A DNA stretch of 9,941 bases from Methylopumilus sp036745495 (GTDB lineage Bacteria; Pseudomonadota; Gammaproteobacteria; Burkholderiales; Methylophilaceae), in the NCBI GenBank assembly GCA_036745495.1, contig DAIOGA010000028.1, forward strand, positions 1 through 9,941. Reading direction: 5' to 3'. Shown here in pieces: positions 1 to 5,669 of this stretch (position 1 is its first letter; every line of letters starts with the position of its first letter). A program made the translations under genes and the position numbers. Under the pieces are notes generated by a model. The model was not told the DNA's origin, made no database searches, and worked only from the letters and a program-made list of their open reading frames with translations.

Positions 1-30
1 CCTTTAATTTTTTGTCTTAAATTCCTAAAC

Positions 31-672
31 GTGGCACAACTTAAAATCTTTGAAATTTTTTATTCGCTACAAGGTGAATCTTCTCGCGTGGGATTGCCTA
101 CGATTTTTATTCGCTTAAGCGGATGTCCAATGCGTTGCCATTATTGTGATACAGCTTATGCTTTCCAAGGTGGTGTGATGATGGATATTGATGACATCAT
201 GGAGACAATCAAAAAATACAACACACGCTATGTCACAGTCACAGGGGGCGAACCCTTAGCGCAAAAAGAAGTATTAAGCCTTCTAAAAGTTTTAGCGGAT
301 CAAAATTATGATGTGTCCCTTGAAACGGGGGGTGGGATTTCTATTAAAGAAGTGGACCCTCGCATTAAAATTATTTTAGATATCAAAACACCTGAATCAG
401 GCGAAGAGAAAAAAAATCATTGGGAAAATCTAAATCTCATTCATGCAAAAGATGAAATTAAATTTGTGCTTTGTAGTCGTGAGGATTACGACTGGGCCAA
501 AAAAATACTTGATCAATATAAGTTAACCGAAAGATGTCATGTTTTATTTTCACCGGTGTATCAAAAACTTAACGCAACTGATTTAGGGAATTGGATTTTG
601 CAAGATCAACTTCCTGTGCGCTTGCAAATTCAATTACATAAATTACTTTGGGGAGAAAAGCCCGGTGTCTAA
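31..672 (+). CDS. queE: 7-carboxy-7-deazaguanine synthase QueE (radical SAM)
   Basis: Radical-SAM enzyme that contracts the ring of 6-carboxy-tetrahydropterin to 7-carboxy-7-deazaguanine, an early cytosolic step of queuosine (tRNA G34 modification) synthesis. The 213-residue protein has the family's usual length. Near the N-terminus it shows FYSLQGESSRVG (10-21), then the iron-sulphur cluster motif CPMRCHYC (C32, C36, C39) followed by DTAYAF, and the SAM-binding TGGEPL (71-76). The start is a GTG preceded by no clear Shine-Dalgarno site. The frame stays open to the left edge of the window, so a start a few codons upstream, or outside the window, is possible; the GTG gives a family-like N-terminus. 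The gene overlaps queC by 8 bases, which argues for one transcript and coupled translation. Confidence 0.93.
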   Translation: MAQLKIFEIFYSLQGESSRVGLPTIFIRLSGCPMRCHYCDTAYAFQGGVMMDIDDIMETIKKYNTRYVTVTGGEPLAQKEVLSLLKVLADQNYDVSLETGGGISIKEVDPRIKIILDIKTPESGEEKKNHWENLNLIHAKDEIKFVLCSREDYDWAKKILDQYKLTERCHVLFSPVYQKLNATDLGNWILQDQLPVRLQIQLHKLLWGEKPGV

Positions 673-1333
673 AGCGGTAGTTCTTTTATCGGGCGGTCTT
701 GATTCTGCTACGACCTTAGCGATCGCAAAAAGTGAAGGCTATGAATGTTACGCTTTGAGTGTGAATTATCACCAACGCCATATTGCGGAACTCGAAGCTG
801 CTAAAAAAATTGCCATTCAATTTAACGTTAAAGACCATAAAACGGTTGAGATGGATTTAAGTTGGATGCTCACTTCAGCGCTCACCAATCCTGATTTAAA
901 AGTGCCGACCGAATTAAGCACCCACATTCCTATTACTTACGTGCCTGCTCGCAATACTTTAATGCTGACGCTAGCTTTAGGATGGGCAGAAGTGATCGGT
1001 GCCCATGACATTTTTATAGGGGTGAATGCCGTCGATTATTCAGGCTACCCTGATTGCAGACCCGAATATATTGAGCAATTTCAAAAAATGGCTAATTTAG
1101 CCACTAAATCGGCTATCGAGGGTCAAACCATCCAACTGCATACCCCGCTAATTAATTTATCTAAAGAAGCCATCATTGCTAAAGGTATTACATTGGGTGT
1201 GAATTATGGTTTAACAGTCTCTTGTTATCAGGCTGATCAAGCAGGCTTAGCTTGTGGCGTCTGCGATTCTTGTCGTTTAAGGCAAAATGGCTTTAAAGCC
1301 GCTGGGATTGATGATCCTACCCCTTATCAATAG
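665..1333 (+). CDS. queC: 7-cyano-7-deazaguanine synthase QueC
   Basis: ATP-dependent enzyme converting 7-carboxy-7-deazaguanine to preQ0 with ammonia, the step directly after QueE. The 222-residue protein begins with the PP-loop ATP-binding motif SGGLDSAT (9-16). It contains VPARNT (93-98) and GVNAVDYSGYPDCRPE (119-134), both typical of the family, and ends with a zinc site of four cysteines (C187, C197, C200, C203 in CYQ...CGVCDSC). The start is a GTG inside the end of queE, with a good Shine-Dalgarno site GGGAG at 651-655, nine bases upstream, which supports this start over later ones. Adjacency with queE gives two consecutive pathway enzymes in one transcription unit. Confidence 0.95.
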   Translation: MSKAVVLLSGGLDSATTLAIAKSEGYECYALSVNYHQRHIAELEAAKKIAIQFNVKDHKTVEMDLSWMLTSALTNPDLKVPTELSTHIPITYVPARNTLMLTLALGWAEVIGAHDIFIGVNAVDYSGYPDCRPEYIEQFQKMANLATKSAIEGQTIQLHTPLINLSKEAIIAKGITLGVNYGLTVSCYQADQAGLACGVCDSCRLRQNGFKAAGIDDPTPYQ

Positions 1334-1375
1334 ACAAAAAGAGACCTTAAATTCTTGTCTTTAAAGTGATTTTGC

Positions 1376-1412
1376 TTGCCAAATATGCCAAAAATAGCGT
1401 AAAATCCGCCCC
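1376..1412 (+). promoter_or_regulatory. Sigma-70-type promoter of the rpsP operon with GC-rich discriminator
   Basis: A -35 element TTGCCA (1376-1381) and a -10 element TAAAAT (1400-1405) are separated by 18 bases. Transcription would start near 1412-1413, leaving a leader of about 40 bases. The stretch between -10 and start (1406-1412) is CCGCCCC, strikingly GC-rich in this AT-rich sequence. Such discriminators are known from stringently controlled rRNA and ribosomal protein promoters that respond to ppGpp/DksA. AT-rich sequence upstream of -35 (about 1345-1373) could act as an UP element. Stringent control is an inference. Confidence 0.65.
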
Positions 1413-1452
1413 TTTCTTAAGAAAATTTTTAACTAATTGAAGAGTGTAAATT

Positions 1453-1917
1453 ATGGTAATTATTCGACTTTCTAGAGGCGGTTCAAAAAAGACCCCTTTT
1501 TACAATGTAGTAGTGGCAGATTCAAGAAATCGCCGCGACGGACGCTTTATTGAGCGTATTGGTTTTTATAACCCAATGGCTAAAATTGGCACCGAAGCAC
1601 TTCGTATTGATAACGAACGTGTCACACATTGGAAAGGTCATGGCGCACTCCTCTCAGATTCAGTAAATCGCTTAGTTAAACTGCACTCAAAAGGCCCAGA
1701 AGCAATTGTGGCTTTAAAGAAAAAAGATGCAGACAAAGTAGAAGCGAGAAAAGCTAAAGAAGCNNNNNNNNNNNNNNNNNNNNNNNNNNNNNNNNNNNNN
1801 NNNNNNNNNNNNNNNNNNNNNNNNNNNNNNNNNNNNNNNNNNNNNNNNNNNNNNNNNNNNNNNGCACCAGAAGCAGCTCCAGCTGAGGCGACTGAACCAC
1901 CAGCTGAAAGCGCTTAA
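1453..1917 (+). CDS. rpsP: 30S ribosomal protein S16 with extended C-terminal tail, interrupted by an assembly gap
   Basis: Small-subunit ribosomal protein S16, needed for 30S assembly. The N-terminal 80 or so residues are a clear S16 (MVIIRLSRGGSKKTPFYNVV, then RNRRDGRFIERIGFYNP). The ATG start has a Shine-Dalgarno-like GAAGAG at 1439-1444, eight bases upstream. After the core comes a tail that is Lys/Ala/Glu-rich before the gap (KKKDADKVEARKAKEA) and Ala/Pro/Glu-rich after it (APEAAPAEATEPPAESA). About 34 codons are unreadable because of 100 N at 1764-1863; the true tail length is unknown. As written the frame continues across the gap, and the frame after it gives a sensible Ala/Pro/Glu tail whereas at least one alternative frame soon hits a stop. 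S16 is often only about 80-90 residues, so this version is long. First gene of the rpsP-rimM-trmD-rplS operon. Confidence 0.95.
   Translation: MVIIRLSRGGSKKTPFYNVVVADSRNRRDGRFIERIGFYNPMAKIGTEALRIDNERVTHWKGHGALLSDSVNRLVKLHSKGPEAIVALKKKDADKVEARKAKEXXXXXXXXXXXXXXXXXXXXXXXXXXXXXXXXXXAPEAAPAEATEPPAESA
1764..1863. other. Run of 100 N (assembly gap)
   Basis: Exactly 100 undetermined bases fall inside the low-complexity tail of rpsP. A round 100 is a common placeholder for a gap of unknown size, so the real number of missing bases cannot be read from this window. Repetitive Ala/Glu codons on both sides could have broken a short-read assembly. Confidence 0.95.
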
Positions 1918-1926
1918 TGTTTTGAT

Positions 1927-1946
1927 TCACTTGTGAATACAAGTGA
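1927..1946 (+). promoter_or_regulatory. Hairpin between rpsP and rimM, over the rimM start region
   Basis: Perfect 7-bp inverted repeat TCACTTG (1927-1933) and CAAGTGA (1940-1946) around the 6-base loop TGAATA. The left arm contains the first base of the GTG at 1933, the loop contains the rest, and the hairpin ends one base before the ATG at 1948. It is not followed by a T-run, so it is not a terminator. In E. coli, rimM and trmD are translated far less than the flanking ribosomal protein genes of the same operon; this hairpin could play a similar role by hindering ribosome binding. That role is inferred. Confidence 0.5.
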
Positions 1947-1947
1947 T

Positions 1948-2451
1948 ATGAGTGAGATAGAAAAATTTATCATGGCACGCATCAGTGGGCCATATGGTGT
2001 CAAAGGTTGGATTAAGATTCAGCCCTTCACGGTAGATATCCATCAACTTCTGAATAAAAAAGAGTGGCTTATTGGAGATGAAAAATCATCGATAAGTTAC
2101 CCAATCGAAACATCAAAAATACATGGCAATAGTATTGTCGCTAAGTTAGTGAATGTTGATGATCGAGACGCAGCATTCGGGTTAAAGAATAAAACAATTT
2201 TAATACCCAAACATGAATTGCCTGCCTTAGAAAAAGGCGAATATTACTGGAATGATTTGATGGGGCATAAAGTCATCAATCAACAGAAAGAACATTTAGG
2301 TGTCGTTCAAACATTTCTGGAAACGGGAGCGAACGATGTCTTAGTCGTAAAGGGTGACAAAGAGTATTTAATTCCCTTTATTCCACATGTGATTTTAAAT
2401 GTGGATATGGCAAAAAAAGAAATTGAAGTCGACTGGGATAAAGATTTTTAA
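1948..2451 (+). CDS. rimM: Ribosome maturation factor RimM
   Basis: Assists late maturation of the 30S subunit and binds ribosomal protein S19. From the ATG at 1948 the protein is 167 residues, normal for the family. The N-terminal domain opens with IMARISGPYGVKGWIKIQPF, the RimM hallmark; the C-terminal PRC-barrel half has EYYWNDLMGHKV followed by DVLVVKGDKEYLIPFIPHVI. A GTG at 1933 in the same frame would add five residues, but it lies within a hairpin (1927-1946). Neither start has a convincing Shine-Dalgarno site, and an ATG at 1972 is a third option, so the start is uncertain. The stop codon touches the trmD start codon directly. Confidence 0.92.
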   Translation: MSEIEKFIMARISGPYGVKGWIKIQPFTVDIHQLLNKKEWLIGDEKSSISYPIETSKIHGNSIVAKLVNVDDRDAAFGLKNKTILIPKHELPALEKGEYYWNDLMGHKVINQQKEHLGVVQTFLETGANDVLVVKGDKEYLIPFIPHVILNVDMAKKEIEVDWDKDF

Positions 2452-3219
2452 ATGAAACCTTTGTCTTTTGATGTGGTGACACTTTTTCCTGAGATGTTTC
2501 AAGCATTAAAGGATTTTGGTATTACCTCTCGTGCATTTCATGAAGCGTTTATCGATTTAACGTTATGGAATCCAAGAGATTTTACAAGTGACGCACATCG
2601 CACAGTAGATGATAGGCCTTATGGCGGCGGCCCAGGCATGCTGATGATGATTGAGCCTTTGAAGAAGGCCATTGATGCCGCTAAAAAAGCGCAAATGAAT
2701 AAAGGCATTCAAGATGTAAGAGTGATTCATTTATCCCCAAGAGGATTACCACTCACACATCAAAAAGTAATGGAATTGTCTCGCACTTCAGGGCTCATTT
2801 TTTTAGCGAGTCGTTATGAAGGGGTTGATGAGAGACTGATTGAAAGTAGTGTGGATGAAGAAATTTCAATTGGTGATTACGTATTAAGTGGTGGGGAATT
2901 ACCTACCATGGTGGTGATGGATGCCATTATTAGGCAACTACCAGGGGTGTTAGGAGATGATAATTCGGCCATTGAGGATTCGTTTGTGAATGGCTTACTT
3001 GATTGCCCTCACTATACGAGACCCGAAGTGTATGAAGGATCTAAGGTGCCGGATGTATTATTGTCGGGTAACCATGCTAGAATTAGCGCCTGGCGATTAC
3101 AGCAATCGTTAGCGTTAACCAAGGTCAGACGACCTGATTTGTTGGCCGCAAGGCTGTTGACTAAAGAAGAGACTCGGCTGCTTGAAGAAATAGATAAGCA
3201 GGAACAAGACTCTATATAA
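2452..3219 (+). CDS. trmD: tRNA (guanine-N1)-methyltransferase TrmD
   Basis: SAM-dependent methyltransferase that makes m1G at position 37, next to the anticodon, and so prevents +1 frameshifting. It is a SPOUT (trefoil-knot) enzyme acting as a dimer. The 255 residues match the family length. Visible signatures are PRDFTSDAHRTVDDRPYGGG (41-60), LSPRG (94-98), RYEGVDERLIE (121-131), the knot segment SIGDYVLSGGELP (139-151) and LLDCPHYTRPEVYEG (182-196). R161 and D176 (in IEDSF) correspond to the catalytic R154 and D169 of the E. coli and Haemophilus enzymes. The ATG follows the rimM stop with no gap, and with no strong Shine-Dalgarno site, so translation is probably coupled to rimM. Confidence 0.97.
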   Translation: MKPLSFDVVTLFPEMFQALKDFGITSRAFHEAFIDLTLWNPRDFTSDAHRTVDDRPYGGGPGMLMMIEPLKKAIDAAKKAQMNKGIQDVRVIHLSPRGLPLTHQKVMELSRTSGLIFLASRYEGVDERLIESSVDEEISIGDYVLSGGELPTMVVMDAIIRQLPGVLGDDNSAIEDSFVNGLLDCPHYTRPEVYEGSKVPDVLLSGNHARISAWRLQQSLALTKVRRPDLLAARLLTKEETRLLEEIDKQEQDSI

Positions 3220-3235
3220 CTAAAAGGAACGGATT

Positions 3236-3682
3236 ATGGCAGATATTATTCAATTATTAGAGCAAGAAGAAATTGCTCGTCTAGGTAAAACCATCCCTAA
3301 CTTTGCACCAGGCGACACAGTTGTAGTGGGTGTAAACGTGGTCGAAGGTACGAGAAAACGTGTGCAGCTTTACGAAGGTGTTGTGATTTCAAAAAGAAAT
3401 CGCGGCCTCAATTCAGCATTCACTGTGCGTAAGATTTCATCCGGTGAAGGTGTTGAGCGTACATTCCAAACTTATTCTCCTTTAATCGCATCAATCGAAT
3501 TAAAACGTCGCGGTGATGTGCGTCGCGCAAAACTTTATTACTTACGTGAGCGTTCAGGTAAATCTGCACGTATCCGTGAAAAATTAGATGCGCGTGAAAA
3601 AGAAATTATTCAAGACATTCCAAAAACAGAAACGCCTAAGGCGGCAGCGCCTGAGGCAGCTCCCGATAAGGCAGCTGAGTAA
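3236..3682 (+). CDS. rplS: 50S ribosomal protein L19 with Ala/Pro-rich tail
   Basis: Large-subunit ribosomal protein L19, located at the 30S-50S interface. The core (about residues 1-118) is highly conserved: EEIARLGKTIPNFAPGDTV, RVQLYEGVVISKRNRGLNS, FTVRKISSGEGVERTFQTYS and RRAKLYYLRERSGKSARI. At 148 residues it is longer than the roughly 115 of E. coli; the excess is a tail ending KAAAPEAAPDKAAE that resembles the tail of S16 in the same operon. The ATG has a good Shine-Dalgarno site AAGGA (3224-3228) seven bases upstream, clearer than for rimM or trmD. This fits higher expression of the ribosomal protein. Last gene of the operon, directly followed by a terminator. Confidence 0.97.
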   Translation: MADIIQLLEQEEIARLGKTIPNFAPGDTVVVGVNVVEGTRKRVQLYEGVVISKRNRGLNSAFTVRKISSGEGVERTFQTYSPLIASIELKRRGDVRRAKLYYLRERSGKSARIREKLDAREKEIIQDIPKTETPKAAAPEAAPDKAAE

Positions 3683-3685
3683 TTT

Positions 3686-3714
3686 AAAAAGCCCCGTTAA
3701 AGCGGGGCTTTTTT
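3686..3714 (+). terminator. Intrinsic terminator of the rpsP-rplS operon
   Basis: GCCCCG (3691-3696) and CGGGGC (3703-3708) form a strong GC stem with a TTAAAG loop. It is preceded by five A and followed by six T (3709-3714), which extends the stem and supplies the U-tract. The A-tract upstream means it could also work on the opposite strand. It lies four bases after the rplS stop. Confidence 0.93.
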
Positions 3715-3734
3715 ATTTGTGTTAATCTTTTTGT

Positions 3735-4661
3735 ATGGTGAAGAAAACACGAGATCCCATTGTCATTTCTGATGACGAAAAAAAAGTCATCGATCAATTT
3801 ATTGATCACTTATGGCTTGAGGATGGTTTAGCCAAAAATACGCTAGAGAGTTATCGTTTTGATTTAATGCAATTCTCAGAATTTTTAAATCGCGAGTTTA
3901 AAAAAATATTATTAGAAGTTAGAGAAAGCGATATTCAAGGTTATCTTGCGAATAAATTCAGTCATGTAAAAGCGAGAAGTATTTCAAGATTGATCGCAAC
4001 ACTTCGACGTTTCTACCGTTATCACTTACGTGAACGTCATATTGAAGAAGATCCCACACTGCATATTGAAGCCCCAAAATTACCAAAATCACTTCCTAAA
4101 AGTTTAAATGAAACTGAAGTCGAATCTCTTTTAAAAGCCCCTGAGATTGAAACACCTTTAGGTCTCCGCGATCGCGCGATGTTAGAACTTCTTTATGCAT
4201 GTGGATTGCGTGTGACCGAACTCATTAGTTTAAGAGTGACTGAGGTGAGTCTTACTGATGGTGTGATTCGTGTGACAGGTAAGGGAAGTAAAACAAGATT
4301 AGTCCCCATGGGTGAAGTTGCTGTTGAATGGATAGATCGTTATTTAAAAGAAGCAAGGCCTCATATTCTTAATCAAAAAGTATCAGATGATTTATTTGTC
4401 ACACAGCGTGGAGAATTGATGACACGACAATCATTTTGGCATTTAATTAAACGCTATGCCTTAATTGCAGGCATTCAAAAGACATTATCGCCACATGTAT
4501 TACGGCATGCTTTTGCGACACACTTACTTAATCATGGTGCAGATTTACGTGTGGTTCAAATGTTATTAGGACATGCAGATATTTCAACGACACAAATTTA
4601 TACACATGTGGCACGTGAGCGTTTGAAGAAACTTCACGAAACACATCATCCCAGAGGTTAA
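3735..4661 (+). CDS. xerD: Site-specific tyrosine recombinase XerD
   Basis: Partner of XerC in resolving chromosome dimers at dif sites near the replication terminus. The 308-residue protein has an N-terminal SAM-like core-binding domain (about 15-105; GLAKNTLESYRFDLMQF) and a C-terminal catalytic domain. All active-site residues are visible: R159 (CGLRVTEL), K183 (TGKGSKTRLVP), H254 and R257 (SPHVLRHAFATHLL), H280 (LLGHADIST) and nucleophile Y289 (QIYTHV). The sequences RQSFWHLIKRYA, VVQMLLGHADIST and the ending HHPRG point to XerD rather than XerC. It starts 20 bases beyond the rplS terminator, with no clear Shine-Dalgarno site or strong promoter, so expression is either weak or from a short leader. 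The 3' end overlaps the end of folB on the other strand. Confidence 0.95.
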   Translation: MVKKTRDPIVISDDEKKVIDQFIDHLWLEDGLAKNTLESYRFDLMQFSEFLNREFKKILLEVRESDIQGYLANKFSHVKARSISRLIATLRRFYRYHLRERHIEEDPTLHIEAPKLPKSLPKSLNETEVESLLKAPEIETPLGLRDRAMLELLYACGLRVTELISLRVTEVSLTDGVIRVTGKGSKTRLVPMGEVAVEWIDRYLKEARPHILNQKVSDDLFVTQRGELMTRQSFWHLIKRYALIAGIQKTLSPHVLRHAFATHLLNHGADLRVVQMLLGHADISTTQIYTHVARERLKKLHETHHPRG

Positions 4662-5020
4662 GTGCGCACACCTTTTTCGAAGATGACACCCACCGCTTTT
4701 ACTTGCGGTAAGATTTGCGGTTTTGAAATTTTAAGTTTGATCCAAGGCGACTTAAATTCTTTTTCTAGTGTTTCAATAATGAGGTGCGCTAAAGGCTCTA
4801 ATAATTTAAACGTGTGATTTGATGAGATGGATTTAATTCGTTCACTCACAACAGCATAATCGATGGTATCTGTAATTAAATCAGAATTCGCTGAAGTCAT
4901 TTTAGGTAAAGTCATTTCAAGATCAATAAGCAACGTTTGCGGTAAGGCACGCTCCCATTCAGAGACACCAATAATCGTTTCAATTTTCATCTCTTCTATA
5001 AAAATAAGTGGGGCCGTCAT
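4658..5020 (-). CDS. folB: Dihydroneopterin aldolase FolB
   Basis: Cleaves 7,8-dihydroneopterin to 6-hydroxymethyl-7,8-dihydropterin and glycolaldehyde in tetrahydrofolate synthesis. The 120 residues match the family. Conserved positions are IIGVSEWER (E22), DTIDYAVV (Y55), KLLEPLAHLI (E75) and the catalytic lysine in KISKP (K100). The first ATG is chosen because the segment LIFIEEMKIETIIGV aligns with the usual FolB start; a later ATG at 4990 would remove the first strand. Its stop codon shares bases 4658-4661 with the xerD end, tail to tail, leaving no space for a terminator between them. It diverges from plsY across 52 bases. Confidence 0.93.
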   Translation of the reverse strand: MTAPLIFIEEMKIETIIGVSEWERALPQTLLIDLEMTLPKMTSANSDLITDTIDYAVVSERIKSISSNHTFKLLEPLAHLIIETLEKEFKSPWIKLKISKPQILPQVKAVGVIFEKGVRT

Positions 5021-5053
5021 GAGTGCTTCAAAAAATTGTAAAATAGAGCTTTC

Positions 5054-5082
5054 ATTATAAAGTGATTTTCAAATGATGAACG
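5054..5082 (-). promoter_or_regulatory. Possible folB promoter (-10 only convincing)
   Basis: On the reverse strand a perfect TATAAT lies at 5059-5054, which would start transcription near 5047 and leave a leader of about 26 bases before folB. At the expected 17-base spacing the -35 position (5082-5077) reads CGTTCA, a poor match, and it lies inside the start of plsY. No equally good promoter for plsY was found in the 52-base gap. Confidence 0.3.
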
Positions 5083-5663
5083 TGATTTACCTTCTTTTTA
5101 GTTATCTCATTGGCGCTATTTCATTTGGCATTGTGATGAGCCATCTTTTTTCTCTGCCTGATCCTCGAACCATAGGTTCTAAAAATCCAGGTGCAACGAA
5201 TGTTTTACGAACGGGTAAAAAACTAGCGGCTTTATTAACTCTTTTAGGCGATGCTTTAAAAGGTGCTTTAACGGTAGGCTTAGCCCAATACTTTGAATTA
5301 TCTTCACTGATGGTAGGACTTATTGCGATTGCAACCCTCATAGGACATGTATTTCCAATTTACTATGGCTTTAAAGGAGGCAAGGGTGTTGCCACAGCCG
5401 CAGGTATTCTCTTTATGTTTTCGTGGGTCATGGGGCTTACAGTATTAGGGATATGGCTCGGTGTATTTTTTATTTGGCGTTATTCATCGCTGGCCGCCAT
5501 CATCGCAGGAAGCTTATCCCCTGTGATTGGATTTTTTTACGGCATTGATTTTTATGAATTGATTGCTTCATCTATGATCGCGCTTATTTTAATTCTGCGT
5601 CATATGGAAAATATCAAACGCTTAATTGATGGCACTGAGTCAGGCTTTAAAAATAAGAAATAA
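5073..5663 (+). CDS. plsY: Glycerol-3-phosphate acyltransferase PlsY
   Basis: Integral inner-membrane enzyme that transfers an acyl group from acyl-phosphate to glycerol-3-phosphate, the first step of phospholipid synthesis; it works with PlsX. The 196-residue protein has several hydrophobic membrane segments (about 4-25, 52-72, 78-98, 110-136 and 138-178). The three family motifs are present: GSKNPGATNVLRTGKK (35-50), GHVFPIYYGFKGGKGVAT (91-108) and RHMENIKRLIDGTES (176-190). ATG codons at 5073 and 5076 are adjacent and either may be used; no strong Shine-Dalgarno site is seen. It is divergent from folB and ends three bases from the end of tsaD on the other strand. Confidence 0.95.
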   Translation: MMNVIYLLFSYLIGAISFGIVMSHLFSLPDPRTIGSKNPGATNVLRTGKKLAALLTLLGDALKGALTVGLAQYFELSSLMVGLIAIATLIGHVFPIYYGFKGGKGVATAAGILFMFSWVMGLTVLGIWLGVFFIWRYSSLAAIIAGSLSPVIGFFYGIDFYELIASSMIALILILRHMENIKRLIDGTESGFKNKK

Positions 5664-5669
5664 TTCTTA
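5654..5669. other. Small AT-rich inverted repeat spanning the plsY and tsaD stop codons
   Basis: TAAGAA (5654-5659) and TTCTTA (5664-5669) flank the loop ATAA and cover both stop codons. The stem has only one G-C pair and no extended T-run, so it would be a weak bidirectional terminator at best. Confidence 0.25.

Noticed and set aside
1332..1360. Inverted repeat AGACAA ... TTGTCT after queC as a terminator
   Set aside because: The arms are only 6 bp with a 17-base loop, no GC-rich stem and no proper T-run.
1754..1942. Reverse-strand open frame across the 100-N gap
   Set aside because: It is open mainly because undetermined bases cannot contain stop codons; the rest is antisense to the rpsP tail.
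4863..5341. Open frames opposite folB (4863-5060, forward) and plsY (5102-5341, reverse)
   Set aside because: Each lies almost wholly within a well-supported gene on the other strand and shows no recognisable motif or start signal.
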